This document shows positions 37,136 to 45,736 of a stretch of DNA of 64,000 nt, in pieces. The translations under genes and the position numbers were made by a program. Under the pieces are notes generated by a model that saw nothing but the letters and a program-made list of their open reading frames with translations, did not search any database and was not told where the DNA came from. Origin of the DNA: Planctomycetota bacterium (GTDB lineage: Bacteria; Planctomycetota; Phycisphaerae; UBA1845; UTPLA1); assembly GCA_016235815.1 (NCBI GenBank), contig JACRIM010000017.1:124001-188000 (forward strand), written 5' to 3'. The first letter of the stretch is position 1; each line of letters opens with the position of its first letter.

Positions 37136-38005
37136 TCAAACGTCTAATACCTCATACCGCTTTTCTCGATACGTGGAACCAACGCTGATGCACTCCAACT
37201 CGCGCCGTCGGCACCGCTTCAACTGATGGCAGTGCCCGCAATAGGCGTGGCGCACCTTTGGATAGTCCAGCAACGCCTCACCAAACAACTCGCTGCCCAT
37301 GAAGGCGTTGGCAAACTCCCAATTCGGAATCAGGCTTCGCGGAACAAGCTCGTGAAAAGGAAGGTGATGAATCGCGGCGACGACGTGTTGCGCCGAGTCG
37401 TGGACCTCGTCCAGATGCCCGCGCAGTTTGTCCACAAGCCGATGCGTGAAGGCGATGTCATCCATCGGCAACTTCACGCGCACGCCGTCCATCCAGCGCG
37501 TCGTCACGTCCCGCCCGGCCGCCGAGATGTCGTCGAACTGTTCGAGCAGGTGGCGATGATGGTTGAATTGACCCGCCGCGCCGGGCGCGATTTTGCTTTT
37601 ATAGAAGCGCAGTGGAATGCTGAGTCGGGACGGACGAAAGGAATAGTCATACCACCCGACGCTGCCGACAAAAGCCACATCGCCCGCACGGAACGGAGCA
37701 TCGTCAAGATAATGCACGCCATTGCGCTCGCACGCTTCCTTCAACTCAACCTCGTATCGATGAAGCGAATCGGCGCCCCCGCACGTCCAGAGTTCATGAT
37801 TCCCCGCGACCAGCAGTTTCGCCCCGCGAAAGCCCTCGAACAGCCCCACCATGCGGTCCAGCATGGCCAAATCGGTCGACACACAATCGCCGGCAATAAG
37901 CAGCACATCCCCGCCTTTACGACAGATTTCTTCCGCAATGGCCTCGGTCGGGCCTTTGCTGCGGGCCACGTCGTAATGGAGATCGGCGGTGATGATGATG
38001 CGCAT
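37136..38005 (-). CDS. Calcineurin-like metallophosphoesterase
   Basis: A 289-residue two-metal phosphoesterase. The five motif blocks are visible: ITADLHYD (D-x-H), GDCVSTD, GNHELWT (GNHE), IHHLPFH and the final YCGHCH. The substrate could be a phosphodiester, nucleotide or protein phosphate. The start is ATG 38005, the first Met before the motif; the frame upstream is in a divergent region. It is divergent from the ABC ATPase gene, 117 bases away. Confidence 0.87.
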   Translation of the reverse strand: MRIIITADLHYDVARSKGPTEAIAEEICRKGGDVLLIAGDCVSTDLAMLDRMVGLFEGFRGAKLLVAGNHELWTCGGADSLHRYEVELKEACERNGVHYLDDAPFRAGDVAFVGSVGWYDYSFRPSRLSIPLRFYKSKIAPGAAGQFNHHRHLLEQFDDISAAGRDVTTRWMDGVRVKLPMDDIAFTHRLVDKLRGHLDEVHDSAQHVVAAIHHLPFHELVPRSLIPNWEFANAFMGSELFGEALLDYPKVRHAYCGHCHQLKRCRRRELECISVGSTYREKRYEVLDV

Positions 38006-38122
38006 GGAACTGTGCAAACGTGGGATGGTTGCTCTCTTACCCGCCATACGGGATGATCGGGATGCGTCCTGATCGACGCCCGGTGATGATATCTCTCCTG
38101 TTTCACAGGGACAACCCGACTC

Positions 38123-38863
38123 ATGGCTGACCTCGTCGTCGTCGAACAGCTTGTGAAGGCGTACCGCCTCGGCGACGAGTCGATTCGCGCTCTGGTCGGC
38201 GTCGATCTGTCGGTGGAGAAAGGGCGTTTCGTCGCCATCATGGGCGCGAGCGGCTCGGGCAAGACGACGCTGCTCCACTTGATCGGCGGACTCGATCTCC
38301 CGGACAGCGGTCGCGTCACCATTGCCGGCGAGGATTTGCATCGAATGTCGGATGAGCGTCGCACGCTCTTTCGTCGGCGGCGCATGGGAATCGTGTTTCA
38401 GGCGTACAACCTCCTGCCGACAATCAGCGCGGTGGACAACGTTATGCTGCCCCTGCTCGTCGATGGCCAGTCCGCAGGCCGGGCGCGCGAGCGGGCCGTC
38501 GAAAAGCTGCGCCTTGTACACCTCGACCACCGCCTGTCCCACCGGCCCAACGCCCTCTCCGGCGGCGAGCAGCAGCGCGTCGCCATTGCCCGATCACTGA
38601 TGAACAACCCGGACCTGATCCTCGCCGACGAGCCGACAGGTAATCTCGACCCCACGTCGTCGGAGGAAATCTGGCAACTCCTCCGTTCGCTCTCGCGCGA
38701 CACCGGCGCGACGATCATCATGGTCACTCACGAGCCGTCCGCCGCGGCCTATGCCGACGTGGTGCATGTGCTGAAGGCGGGGCGCTTCACCGGCACGATT
38801 CAACCGGAAGGGACAGGCGATGCGACACTGGTTGCAACTCGCTACGCGCAACTGGCGAACTAA
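38123..38863 (+). CDS. MacB/LolD-type ABC transporter ATPase
   Basis: A 246-residue ATPase: Walker A GASGSGKTT (about 42-50), signature ALSGGEQQRVAIARSL (about 137-152), Walker B LILADEPTGNLDP and the H-loop MVTHEPSAAAYAD. The lineage is the MacB/FtsE/LolD group, which works with FtsX-like permeases to move lipoproteins, peptides or toxins or to transmit mechanical force. The permease gene overlaps its last 44 bases in another frame, so both are produced together. Confidence 0.93.
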   Translation: MADLVVVEQLVKAYRLGDESIRALVGVDLSVEKGRFVAIMGASGSGKTTLLHLIGGLDLPDSGRVTIAGEDLHRMSDERRTLFRRRRMGIVFQAYNLLPTISAVDNVMLPLLVDGQSAGRARERAVEKLRLVHLDHRLSHRPNALSGGEQQRVAIARSLMNNPDLILADEPTGNLDPTSSEEIWQLLRSLSRDTGATIIMVTHEPSAAAYADVVHVLKAGRFTGTIQPEGTGDATLVATRYAQLAN

Positions 38864-41624
38864 GCCGGCGCGAACGGTGCTCACGTCGGGCGCGGTCGCC
38901 CTCGGCGTCGGCGTCGTCGTCTGGGTGACGTGCTGTTACGAGTCTGTCCGTCGAAGCGTGACCGACGCTGTTCTTGAATGGATCGGCCGCAGTCATTTGA
39001 TGATTGAACCCGTCGAAGGCGTCTGGGCCGTCTTCGATGAGGAGATCGAATCGTTTGCGAAGAATCTCCCCGGCGTCGCCGCCACCACTGTACGCACGCG
39101 CGAGTACATCGAAATTGGAACGAACAGCAAGGCCGCAGCGCCTCAAGACTCAGGGCTCAAGACTCAGGACTTTTCAAGGATCGAAATCTCCGGCATCAAC
39201 CCCGACAAAGAACTCGCCTTCCGAAGCTACAAGCTCAGCGCCGGCCGCTTTCTTGCTTCGACGGACGTCAAAGCAGTCCTGATGGAGAAGCTGTTGGCCG
39301 ACGAGATGAAGGTCGGCGTGGGGGATGAGGTCAATCTTCGCGACTTCGACCCGCCCGGTCCGGCGACGGCATTCAAGGTCGTCGGAATCGTCGACCGCCG
39401 CCGTGCCAGCGTGAATCAGGCGCCGATGGTCTGGGGCCGGCTCGTTGATGTGCAGTCGCTTTGTTCATTGCCGAAAAAAGTGAAGGCGGTGGACATCATG
39501 CTGGCCAACCCGAGCGTGGCGTCGATACAGGAGGCAGGCACGCGGCTGCGAAAGCTGCTGGATGAGCGTGAAGTCTCACCACAGCAATCGTCCTCGGATT
39601 CGAAATCACTGGAGGTCAACACCACCGAAGCGCAATTACAGAAACTCTCCGCGGCGCAGGGGCTTCTGCAATTCGTCATGACACTCCTCGCCTGCGTCGT
39701 GCTCATGACGGCACTGTTCATCATCCTCGCATCCATGAGTATGGGCGTGAGCGAACGTGTCGCCGAGTTGGGCCTGCTCCGGTGCATCGGTGTCACGCGT
39801 GCGCAGATCGTCGGCTTTATCCTTGCCCAGACCATGCCGATCGGGGTCGTCGGCACGCTCCTCGGCGTCCCGCTCGGACTCCTGCTGCAATGGTTGACCA
39901 TGCAGGCCGCGCCGGACTACGTCGGCCAAATGGCCATGAGCGCGTGGGGTCTTTCGCTCGCCATTCTCGGTGGACTCGGCACCACGCTGCTCGGCGCCGC
40001 CATACCGGCCGCGTCGGCCTTTTGGATTTCACCGGTCGAAGCCGTCCGCTCCGCCGGCACCCTGCGCGCCACGCGCTGGCTCGTGTTTTCATTCGTCGTG
40101 GGGCTTATGCTCCTTACCGGGCACGAAGTGTTAAGCCGCGCAATCGCCTCCGGCCAATCGACCTCCTACGACGTGCGGGCCATTGCGAGTCTCCTGCTGC
40201 TCTACGGCGGCTTCGTGTTCATTGCCCCAACGGTGATCGTCCTGACCGGCCGCCTCGCCTCGCGCATTGCGGCCATGCTGCTTCGCCTGAACAGTCGTCT
40301 CCTTGGGAGTGAAATCCACGATGCGCCGTTTCGATCGGCGGCGATCGCCGGCGGTCTGATGGTCGGCCTATCGCTGATTGTCGGGCTGGTCGTCTGGGGT
40401 GATTCCGTCAAGCAAGGATGGCAGTTTCCGAAAGAGTTTCCCGATGCCATGCTCTACAGCTACGACGCCCTGCCACTTGATCTTGCGCGAAGCGTAACGA
40501 ACACACCGGGCATCGCGCAGTTCACCGTCTGCGACGACTTTGCGTTCTCACTCTCCAAGCCGAGCATCTTTCGCCCCTTCACGGTGCTCGATCAATTCTC
40601 TCGCTTTCTTGCCATCGACATCGACACGAGCTTTGAAATTGTCAAGCTGGCGTTTTTGGAGGGGAATGAACGCGACGCCCGGCAACGGCTCCGCGAAGGC
40701 GGTCATATTCTCATTACCCGCGAATTCGCCAAGGCCCGCAGGGTAAAGCTTGGCGACAAAGTGCGGCTGTGGGTGGATAAGAAGGAGGCGAGTTTTATCG
40801 TGGCCGGCGTCGTTGCGTCGCCGGGGCTTGATATCGCCATGAGTTTCTTCAATGCCACGACCTACTTTCAGACCTATGCCGTCGGCGCGGTATTTGGAAC
40901 GCTCGACGATGCCAAGCGCCTTTTCGGTCGCGACTACGGCAAGCTTTTTCTCATGAACTTCGATTTTCCAAACGGCGACGATTCCCGACTGGCGCAGGGC
41001 GATGTCCGACCCGTCTCAATTGCGCCAAGGGATCAGGCGGTGACGGCCAAGCGAGTCTCTGAAACCGGCCGCCCCACATTCGCGCTCGGCCCCGGCCCGG
41101 TCCCGGGCGACGGTCCTGAAGAACAAGTGGCAAACGAGATGTTAAAGAAGCTCGGGTGGCCGGATAAGGCGTTTGTCACGGCGCGGGAATTGAAGCGTGA
41201 GATCGATCGCAACATCGATCGGGTTACGTTACTACTTTCCGCGATTCCGATCGTGGGGTTGCTGGTCAGCGCGCTGGGTCTTGCAAATCTCATGGCCGCC
41301 AACGTGGCCAGCCGCTCCCGCGAGATTGCCGTGTTGCGAAGCATCGGTCTGACGCGCGGGCAGTTGACACGCATGGTGCTGGGCGAATCCGTCGTGCTTG
41401 GACTGATCGGCAGCGGACTTGGCGTGGCGCTCGGTCTCGCGCTGGGGCGTGCCAGCAATGTCATGACACAGGCACTCTCAGGCTTCGCACCGCCGCTATC
41501 CGTCCCGTGGTCGATGGTTCTCGGTGGCGCGGCCGCGGCGATCGCATTGTGCGTCGTCGCCGCGCTCATCCCCGCGCGGAATGCAGGACGCACGAACATC
41601 GTGCAGGTGCTTTCGGGTGGATAA
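38820..41624 (+). CDS. FtsX-like ABC permease with two permease cores
   Basis: A 934-residue permease with an N-terminal helix, a periplasmic MacB-core-like domain (about residues 45-265), an FtsX domain of four helices around residues 280-470, a second extracytoplasmic domain (about 500-790), and a second FtsX domain near residue 800-930. This duplicated form occurs in LolCE/MacB-like exporters with eight or more helices. ATG 38820 overlaps the ATPase gene by 44 bases. Ten codons at 39141-39170 (PQDSGLKTQD) are an in-frame repeat copy and fall in the first periplasmic domain. Confidence 0.9.
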   Translation: MRHWLQLATRNWRTKPARTVLTSGAVALGVGVVVWVTCCYESVRRSVTDAVLEWIGRSHLMIEPVEGVWAVFDEEIESFAKNLPGVAATTVRTREYIEIGTNSKAAAPQDSGLKTQDFSRIEISGINPDKELAFRSYKLSAGRFLASTDVKAVLMEKLLADEMKVGVGDEVNLRDFDPPGPATAFKVVGIVDRRRASVNQAPMVWGRLVDVQSLCSLPKKVKAVDIMLANPSVASIQEAGTRLRKLLDEREVSPQQSSSDSKSLEVNTTEAQLQKLSAAQGLLQFVMTLLACVVLMTALFIILASMSMGVSERVAELGLLRCIGVTRAQIVGFILAQTMPIGVVGTLLGVPLGLLLQWLTMQAAPDYVGQMAMSAWGLSLAILGGLGTTLLGAAIPAASAFWISPVEAVRSAGTLRATRWLVFSFVVGLMLLTGHEVLSRAIASGQSTSYDVRAIASLLLLYGGFVFIAPTVIVLTGRLASRIAAMLLRLNSRLLGSEIHDAPFRSAAIAGGLMVGLSLIVGLVVWGDSVKQGWQFPKEFPDAMLYSYDALPLDLARSVTNTPGIAQFTVCDDFAFSLSKPSIFRPFTVLDQFSRFLAIDIDTSFEIVKLAFLEGNERDARQRLREGGHILITREFAKARRVKLGDKVRLWVDKKEASFIVAGVVASPGLDIAMSFFNATTYFQTYAVGAVFGTLDDAKRLFGRDYGKLFLMNFDFPNGDDSRLAQGDVRPVSIAPRDQAVTAKRVSETGRPTFALGPGPVPGDGPEEQVANEMLKKLGWPDKAFVTARELKREIDRNIDRVTLLLSAIPIVGLLVSALGLANLMAANVASRSREIAVLRSIGLTRGQLTRMVLGESVVLGLIGSGLGVALGLALGRASNVMTQALSGFAPPLSVPWSMVLGGAAAAIALCVVAALIPARNAGRTNIVQVLSGG
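39141..39170. repeat. CTCAAGACT repeat inside the permease gene
   Basis: Two 15-base units with the core CTCAAGACTCAG in direct order, 30 bases in all, within the permease frame. The reverse complement of the tract agrees with the CTTGAGTCCTGAG-type tract at 45576-45643 at 27 of 30 bases over its best segment. Confidence 0.85.
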
Positions 41625-41673
41625 TCCGGTTTGGGTGCCGCCCCGCCGACACAATAGGCCGGCGTGAATTCAC

Positions 41674-41713
41674 CATGGGGTGCGAAACTCCCAATCCCAT
41701 CTTTTTTCTTTTT
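41674..41713 (+). terminator. Possible terminator after the ABC permease
   Basis: ATGGG pairs with CCCAT across a 16-base loop (TGGG/CCCA can also pair inside) and is followed by CTTTTTTCTTTTT. The stem is short, so this is tentative. Confidence 0.35.
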
Positions 41714-41904
41714 CCGGTTTCGCGGCTTTACCAGTTTTCGATGGCAACGGCAGTCAGGAATCGGCATAACTCATTTTGGGATAAATACTTACGCCATCTA
41801 AGCGAGTGTTTTCTGTGACTTGCCGTCCTTGGCGATATCCCCCTATCTCCCGATCCCTTCACGACTTGGGTGAAAAACCAATTCTGATTGCCTGTGAAAA
41901 GTAC

Positions 41905-41934
41905 TTGCGTAACCAGAACTACAGACGTTATGAT
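41905..41934 (+). promoter_or_regulatory. Promoter-like element for the HU gene
   Basis: TTGCGT at 41905-41910 and TATGAT at 41929-41934, 18 bases apart, match sigma-70 boxes at five and five of six positions. It lies 136 bases before the HU start codon. Confidence 0.4.
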
Positions 41935-42069
41935 AAGTTACAGCAGTTTCGTGGGCGTTCGCACGAGGTCGCCGGTGCTCAAAATACGAAGGTTACGCGC
42001 CTTTGCACTTGGGTTCCGCAGCCTTGCCGCCCCCTTCGATTCAGGCTCAATCGCCAGGGTGATTCCGTC

Positions 42070-42405
42070 ATGAATACCGTCACCAAAAAAGACCTCATCG
42101 ACCGTATTTCAGACCGCACCGGCAATAAGCGGGTGGTTGTGAAGCGGATCATCCAGCACTTCCTCGACGACATTGTGGAGGAGCTTGGCAGAGGTAACCG
42201 CTTGGAATTCCGGGACTTCGGCGTCTTTGAGAGCAAGCTGCGCCAGGCCCGAACTGCTCAAAACCCCAAGACGCTCGAGCGTGTCGAGGTTCCCGAGAAG
42301 CGTACTGTGAAATTCAAGGTCGGCCGGGTCATGAAGATGAAGCTCGGCCTCGATGGTCACCCCGCGCCCGGAAGCCGGCCCGGCTCCCTGCCTACCGGAA
42401 CGTGA
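42070..42405 (+). CDS. HU/IHF family DNA-binding protein
   Basis: A 111-residue histone-like protein that bends DNA as a dimer. The HU fold is clear: TKKDLIDRIS opening, VVKRIIQHFLDDIVEELGRGNRLEFRDFGVFE, then the beta-arm with KTLERVEVPEKRTVKFKVGRVMK. The usual arm-tip Pro lies in the VEVPEKR element. A low-complexity tail of about 16 residues (APGSRPGSLPTGT) extends past the typical 90-95. The start is ATG 42070, with AGGGTG nine bases upstream. HU and IHF cannot be told apart here. Confidence 0.94.
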   Translation: MNTVTKKDLIDRISDRTGNKRVVVKRIIQHFLDDIVEELGRGNRLEFRDFGVFESKLRQARTAQNPKTLERVEVPEKRTVKFKVGRVMKMKLGLDGHPAPGSRPGSLPTGT

Positions 42406-42473
42406 TCACTACTTCATAAGTCCATCATCTGCGTGCGGTTACAGCCTGAACCCGTTCGCCCTGTCAAATCGCA

Positions 42474-42502
42474 TTGACACGCGTCCCGTTCGCCCTTATC
42501 AC
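42474..42502 (+). promoter_or_regulatory. Promoter of feoAB
   Basis: TTGACA at 42474-42479 (consensus -35) and TATCAC at 42497-42502, spaced by exactly 17 bases. Transcription would begin near 42510, inside the palindrome at 42505-42523 and about 37 bases before feoA. Confidence 0.6.
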
Positions 42503-42504
42503 TT

Positions 42505-42523
42505 ATTGAGACTCAGTCTCAAT
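42505..42523 (+). promoter_or_regulatory. Palindromic operator at the feoAB promoter (Fur-type candidate)
   Basis: ATTGAGACTCAGTCTCAAT is a perfect 9-1-9 inverted repeat placed on the expected transcription start. The TGAGACT/AGTCTCA arms resemble the TGAGAAT/ATTCTCA-type boxes of some Fur proteins. Iron-dependent repression is an inference from position and the genes it controls. Confidence 0.6.
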
Positions 42524-42546
42524 TACATCGTTCCTTGAGCGGTACA

Positions 42547-42795
42547 ATGCCGACCACTGTGATACACAAACAAGCCGTCTCTGACCTCCAGCCCGGCCAG
42601 CAGGGGAATATCGTGGCGGTGAGCGGCCCGGCCGAGATTCGCCATCGTCTACTCGAGATGGGTCTGACGCCGGGTACGCGCGTCGAGTTGATCCGCGTGG
42701 CGCCGATGGGCGACCCCGTGGAGATTCGCGTTCGCGGGTATCGCCTGAGCCTTCGCAAGTCCGAGGCGTCGGCCGTGCGAATAGACGCCGCTTGA
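42547..42795 (+). CDS. feoA: FeoA, SH3-like accessory protein of ferrous iron uptake
   Basis: An 82-residue FeoA: SDLQPGQQGNIVAV, then the conserved RHRLLEMGLTPGTRVELIRVAPMGDPVEIRVRGYRLSLRK block split over the SH3-like barrel. It works with FeoB at the inner membrane, perhaps by stimulating GTP hydrolysis. The start is ATG 42547; a longer frame from 42535 lacks a ribosome site. FeoB begins nine bases after the stop, so the two form an operon under the palindromic operator. Confidence 0.95.
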   Translation: MPTTVIHKQAVSDLQPGQQGNIVAVSGPAEIRHRLLEMGLTPGTRVELIRVAPMGDPVEIRVRGYRLSLRKSEASAVRIDAA

Positions 42796-42804
42796 TGGCC
42801 CGAC

Positions 42805-44985
42805 ATGGCCGACACCCAATCCGTTACCGCACCTCCGTCCCGCATCGCCATTGCGGGCAACCCCAATTCAGGCAAAACAACACTCTTTAACGCACTAACC
42901 GGTCTCCGCCAGAAGGTCGCCAATTATCCCGGCGTCACCGTCGAAAAGCGCGAAGGCGAAATCGCCGGTTTGAACATCACACTGCTCGATCTGCCCGGCA
43001 CCTACAGCCTGACGGCGCGCTCGCCCGATGAGCAGATTGCGCGCGATGTCATTCAAGGCCGGCTCGAAGGGGTGCCGCGCCCTGACGGTATTCTCATCGT
43101 CGTTGATGCCGCGAACCTCGAACGGAATCTCTATCTCGCCACGCAGATTCTCGACTTCGGCTGGCCCGTCGTCATCGCCTGCACGATGTCCGACCTTGCC
43201 GCCGAAAACGGATTGCACATTGACTACGCCCGCCTCTCAATGGAGCTTGGCGTGCCGGTGGTGCCGGTCGTGGCGTCGAAGGGCGTGGGTCTGGATGAGC
43301 TGCGCCACGCACTTACGCGATTGACGAAGCACGCCGAGCGTGCCCGACCATGGCCGCTGGAGCCGGCGTTTGAAGAAGCGGTGGAGCACGTGGCGACGTG
43401 TGTCAATCAATGCAATGCGCTGCCTCCTCACGCCACGCGGGCGGGGGCACTGCTGTGGCTTATGGATTTTCTCTCCGGCGAGCAGGGGAGCCGGTCGTCG
43501 GCCGAGCGGTTCCTTGCCAAGCTGCCCACGGGCTGTGCCCAGTCCATTCGGTCCGCGGCGGGTACTCTCGCTGCAAAGCATGGCGACGCTCCGGCCTCGG
43601 CCATCGAGGCCCGCTACCGCTGGATCTCCGAACTCACCCGTCGCGTCGTCACCGGTCCGAACGAGGCGGGCACCATCACCCGCTCCGATCGGCTCGACCG
43701 GCTGCTCACGCACAAGGTCTTCGGACTCGTCATCTTCGCGGCGGTCATGTTCGGTTTGTTCGCTTCGATCTTTTGGTGGGCCGAGCCGCTCATGGGGTTG
43801 ATCGAGTCGGCGCAGAACGCCGTAAGTGCGGGTGTCCGGCGTGTCATGCCCGATGGTCCATTGCAATCGCTTCTCACCGACGGACTCATCACCGGTGTCG
43901 GCGCCGTCGTAAGTTTCTTCCCGCAGATCTGCATACTCTTCTTCTGCCTTGGCGTGCTGGAGGACACGGGCTACATGGCGCGGGCCGCGTTCCTCATGGA
44001 TCGCCTCATGAGCCGCGTCGGGTTGCACGGCAAAAGCTTTATTCCACTGCTCTCCAGCTACGCATGCGCGATTCCCGGCATCCTGGCGACGCGCACGATT
44101 GAGAGCACGCGCGACCGATTCACGACGATCCTGATCGCGCCGTTGATGAGCTGCTCGGCGCGGCTGCCGGTGTATCTCATCGTGATCGGCGCGGTCTTTG
44201 GCGAGCGCACCATCGTGAAGGCCGGGCTGATGTTCGGCCTGTATGCGCTGGGGACGATCACCGCGCTGGTCATGGCGCTGGTTTTCAAGCGGACAATCTT
44301 CGCCGGACCTCGGCCGCCATTCATCATGGAACTGCCGCCCTATCGCCTGCCGAGGCTTCGCACGCTGATCTTGACGACGTGGGAGCGGAGCCGGTTGTTT
44401 CTCACCAATGCCGGGACGACGATCGTCGCGGTGTGCATCGTGCTGTGGGCGCTGACGTACTTCCCGCGCATGAGCGCCGCGCAGGGGGAGGCGGCCGTGA
44501 AGGCGTTGCCGGCCGCGCAGACCGAAGGACCCAGCCGCGCGGATGTGCTCGCGAGCGAGCAGCTTCGCCAGAGCTACATGGGCCGGCTGGGGCACGCGAT
44601 TGAGCCGGTGATGAAGCCGATCGGGCTTGATTGGCGGATGGGCGTCGGCATTCTGTCATCGTTCCTGGCGCGCGAGGTGTTCGTCGGGGCGATGGGCATA
44701 ACCTTTGCCGTCGGCGACCCCGAACAACACGGCGACACGCTGCGCGATCAGATGGCGGCGGCGACGTGGCCCGACGGGCGGCGGGTGCTGGGCGTTGCGG
44801 CGGCGTGCAGCCTGCTGGTGTTTTATGTGTTCGCGTGTCAGTGCATCAGCACACTGGCGGTCGTGCGCAAGGAGACAGGGTCTTGGCGGTGGCCGGCGTT
44901 TATGTTTGCGTATATGACCGTGCTGGCGTACGTGGCGGCGCTGTTGGTGTATCAAGTCGGCACGCGGATAATGGGCGGGGCTTGA
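42805..44985 (+). CDS. feoB: FeoB, ferrous iron transporter
   Basis: A 726-residue inner-membrane Fe2+ transporter with a cytosolic G-domain. G1 is GNPNSGKT (18-25), G2 around YPGVTVEKREG (41-51), G3 DLPG (62-65), and G4 is at 127-130, where the usual NxxD reads TMSD, with Thr in place of Asn. A helical GDI-like spacer follows to about residue 280. The membrane part has two Gate cores (LLSSYACAIPGILATRTI and LSSFLAREVFVGAMG). Full length for the family. The altered G4 residue may relax guanine specificity. Confidence 0.95.
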   Translation: MADTQSVTAPPSRIAIAGNPNSGKTTLFNALTGLRQKVANYPGVTVEKREGEIAGLNITLLDLPGTYSLTARSPDEQIARDVIQGRLEGVPRPDGILIVVDAANLERNLYLATQILDFGWPVVIACTMSDLAAENGLHIDYARLSMELGVPVVPVVASKGVGLDELRHALTRLTKHAERARPWPLEPAFEEAVEHVATCVNQCNALPPHATRAGALLWLMDFLSGEQGSRSSAERFLAKLPTGCAQSIRSAAGTLAAKHGDAPASAIEARYRWISELTRRVVTGPNEAGTITRSDRLDRLLTHKVFGLVIFAAVMFGLFASIFWWAEPLMGLIESAQNAVSAGVRRVMPDGPLQSLLTDGLITGVGAVVSFFPQICILFFCLGVLEDTGYMARAAFLMDRLMSRVGLHGKSFIPLLSSYACAIPGILATRTIESTRDRFTTILIAPLMSCSARLPVYLIVIGAVFGERTIVKAGLMFGLYALGTITALVMALVFKRTIFAGPRPPFIMELPPYRLPRLRTLILTTWERSRLFLTNAGTTIVAVCIVLWALTYFPRMSAAQGEAAVKALPAAQTEGPSRADVLASEQLRQSYMGRLGHAIEPVMKPIGLDWRMGVGILSSFLAREVFVGAMGITFAVGDPEQHGDTLRDQMAAATWPDGRRVLGVAAACSLLVFYVFACQCISTLAVVRKETGSWRWPAFMFAYMTVLAYVAALLVYQVGTRIMGGA

Positions 44986-45037
44986 GCGGAGCGGCTCGCT
45001 GCGCCGTAGCAACACTTTCCTTGATGAGGACATCACG

Positions 45038-45598
45038 ATGGCAACGAAATCAAAAACAATCGGCGGCATCTCCGATGAGGCTGTTATCAAGGCGACCGGC
45101 AAGTCGTGGGCGCAGTGGATCGCGCTATTGAACAAGGCCGGATGCAAGACGATGACGCACAAGGAGATCGTGGCGGTCGTCCACACCAAGCACGGTGTCG
45201 GCCCGTGGTGGCAGCAGATGGTGACGGTGGGATATGAGCAGGCGGTGGGGCTGCGCAAGAAACACGAGACGCCCAAGGGGTTCCAGGTCGGCCGGAGCAA
45301 AACAGTGGCGGTGCCGACGGCGACGCTGTTTCGGGCGTGGGCCGATGCGAAGACGCGGGCGACGTGGCTGAAGGCTACGGGCTTCACCATTCGCAAGGCA
45401 ACGCGAAACAAGTCGATTCGCATCAGTTGGAAGGATGGGACGAATGTGGAGATCATGTTCTATTCCAAAGGCGCGGGCAAATGCATGGTGACGGTGCAGC
45501 ACAACAAACTGCGGACGGCGGCGGCCGGCGCGGCGATGAAGCGGTTCTGGGGGGAGCAGTTGGAGCGAATGCAGAGAGTCTTGAGTCTTGAGTCCTGA
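45038..45598 (+). CDS. DUF4287/SRPBCC domain protein
   Basis: A 186-residue cytosolic protein. Residues 1-60 carry the DUF4287 pattern (GISDEAVIKATGKSWAQWIA and HKEIVAVVHTKHGVGPWWQQMVTVGYEQAVG). Residues about 80-180 fit an SRPBCC (START-like) lipid- or ligand-binding domain (VPTATLFRAWADAKTRATWL). No enzymatic role is known. The last codons (RVLSLES) and the stop are made from the CTTGAGTC-type repeat that continues downstream to 45643, so the tail probably reflects repeat growth or insertion. Confidence 0.84.
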   Translation: MATKSKTIGGISDEAVIKATGKSWAQWIALLNKAGCKTMTHKEIVAVVHTKHGVGPWWQQMVTVGYEQAVGLRKKHETPKGFQVGRSKTVAVPTATLFRAWADAKTRATWLKATGFTIRKATRNKSIRISWKDGTNVEIMFYSKGAGKCMVTVQHNKLRTAAAGAAMKRFWGEQLERMQRVLSLES

Positions 45599-45643
45599 GT
45601 CTTGAGGCTTGAGACTTGAGGCTTGAGTCCTGAGGCTTGAGAC
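45576..45643. repeat. CTTGAGTC-type short-period tandem repeat
   Basis: About 68 bases made of nine-base-like units CTTGAGTC, CCTGAGTC, CTTGAGGC and CTTGAGAC in head-to-tail order. The first units encode the C-terminus of the DUF4287 protein. A related tract in inverted orientation lies inside the ABC permease gene at 39141-39170. Confidence 0.9.
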
Positions 45644-45680
45644 CAAAACTTTGCCGCCACCTCCGTTGGCACTTTGCAAT

Positions 45681-45704
45681 GGCAGGCAGGGGTGCCTGCC
45701 CCAC
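45681..45704. repeat. GC-rich hairpin GGCAGGCA/TGCCTGCC followed by CCAC
   Basis: Eight-base arms with a GGGG loop (45681-45700), followed by CCAC. The arrangement is similar to the 8-3-8 hairpins followed by CCACA at 19593 and 19971-20331, with a loop one base longer. It lies between two convergent genes and might also serve as a terminator stem, although no T-run follows. Confidence 0.6.
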
Positions 45705-45736
45705 TCAAACGCGACGCTGTCTTAGATGAAGGCTCG

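Larger units (their letters stand above)
41625..42069. other. Intergenic region upstream of the HU gene
   Basis: No gene in 445 bases. It contains a possible terminator for the permease gene at 41674 and a promoter-like element at 41905. Base composition is less GC-rich than the genes around it. The frame running into the HU gene from 41806 has no ribosome site and is rejected. Confidence 0.6.

Noticed and set aside
41806-42069. N-terminal extension of the HU protein by 88 codons
   Set aside because: The extension has no ribosome site and holds the promoter-like element; the HU fold begins at ATG 42070.
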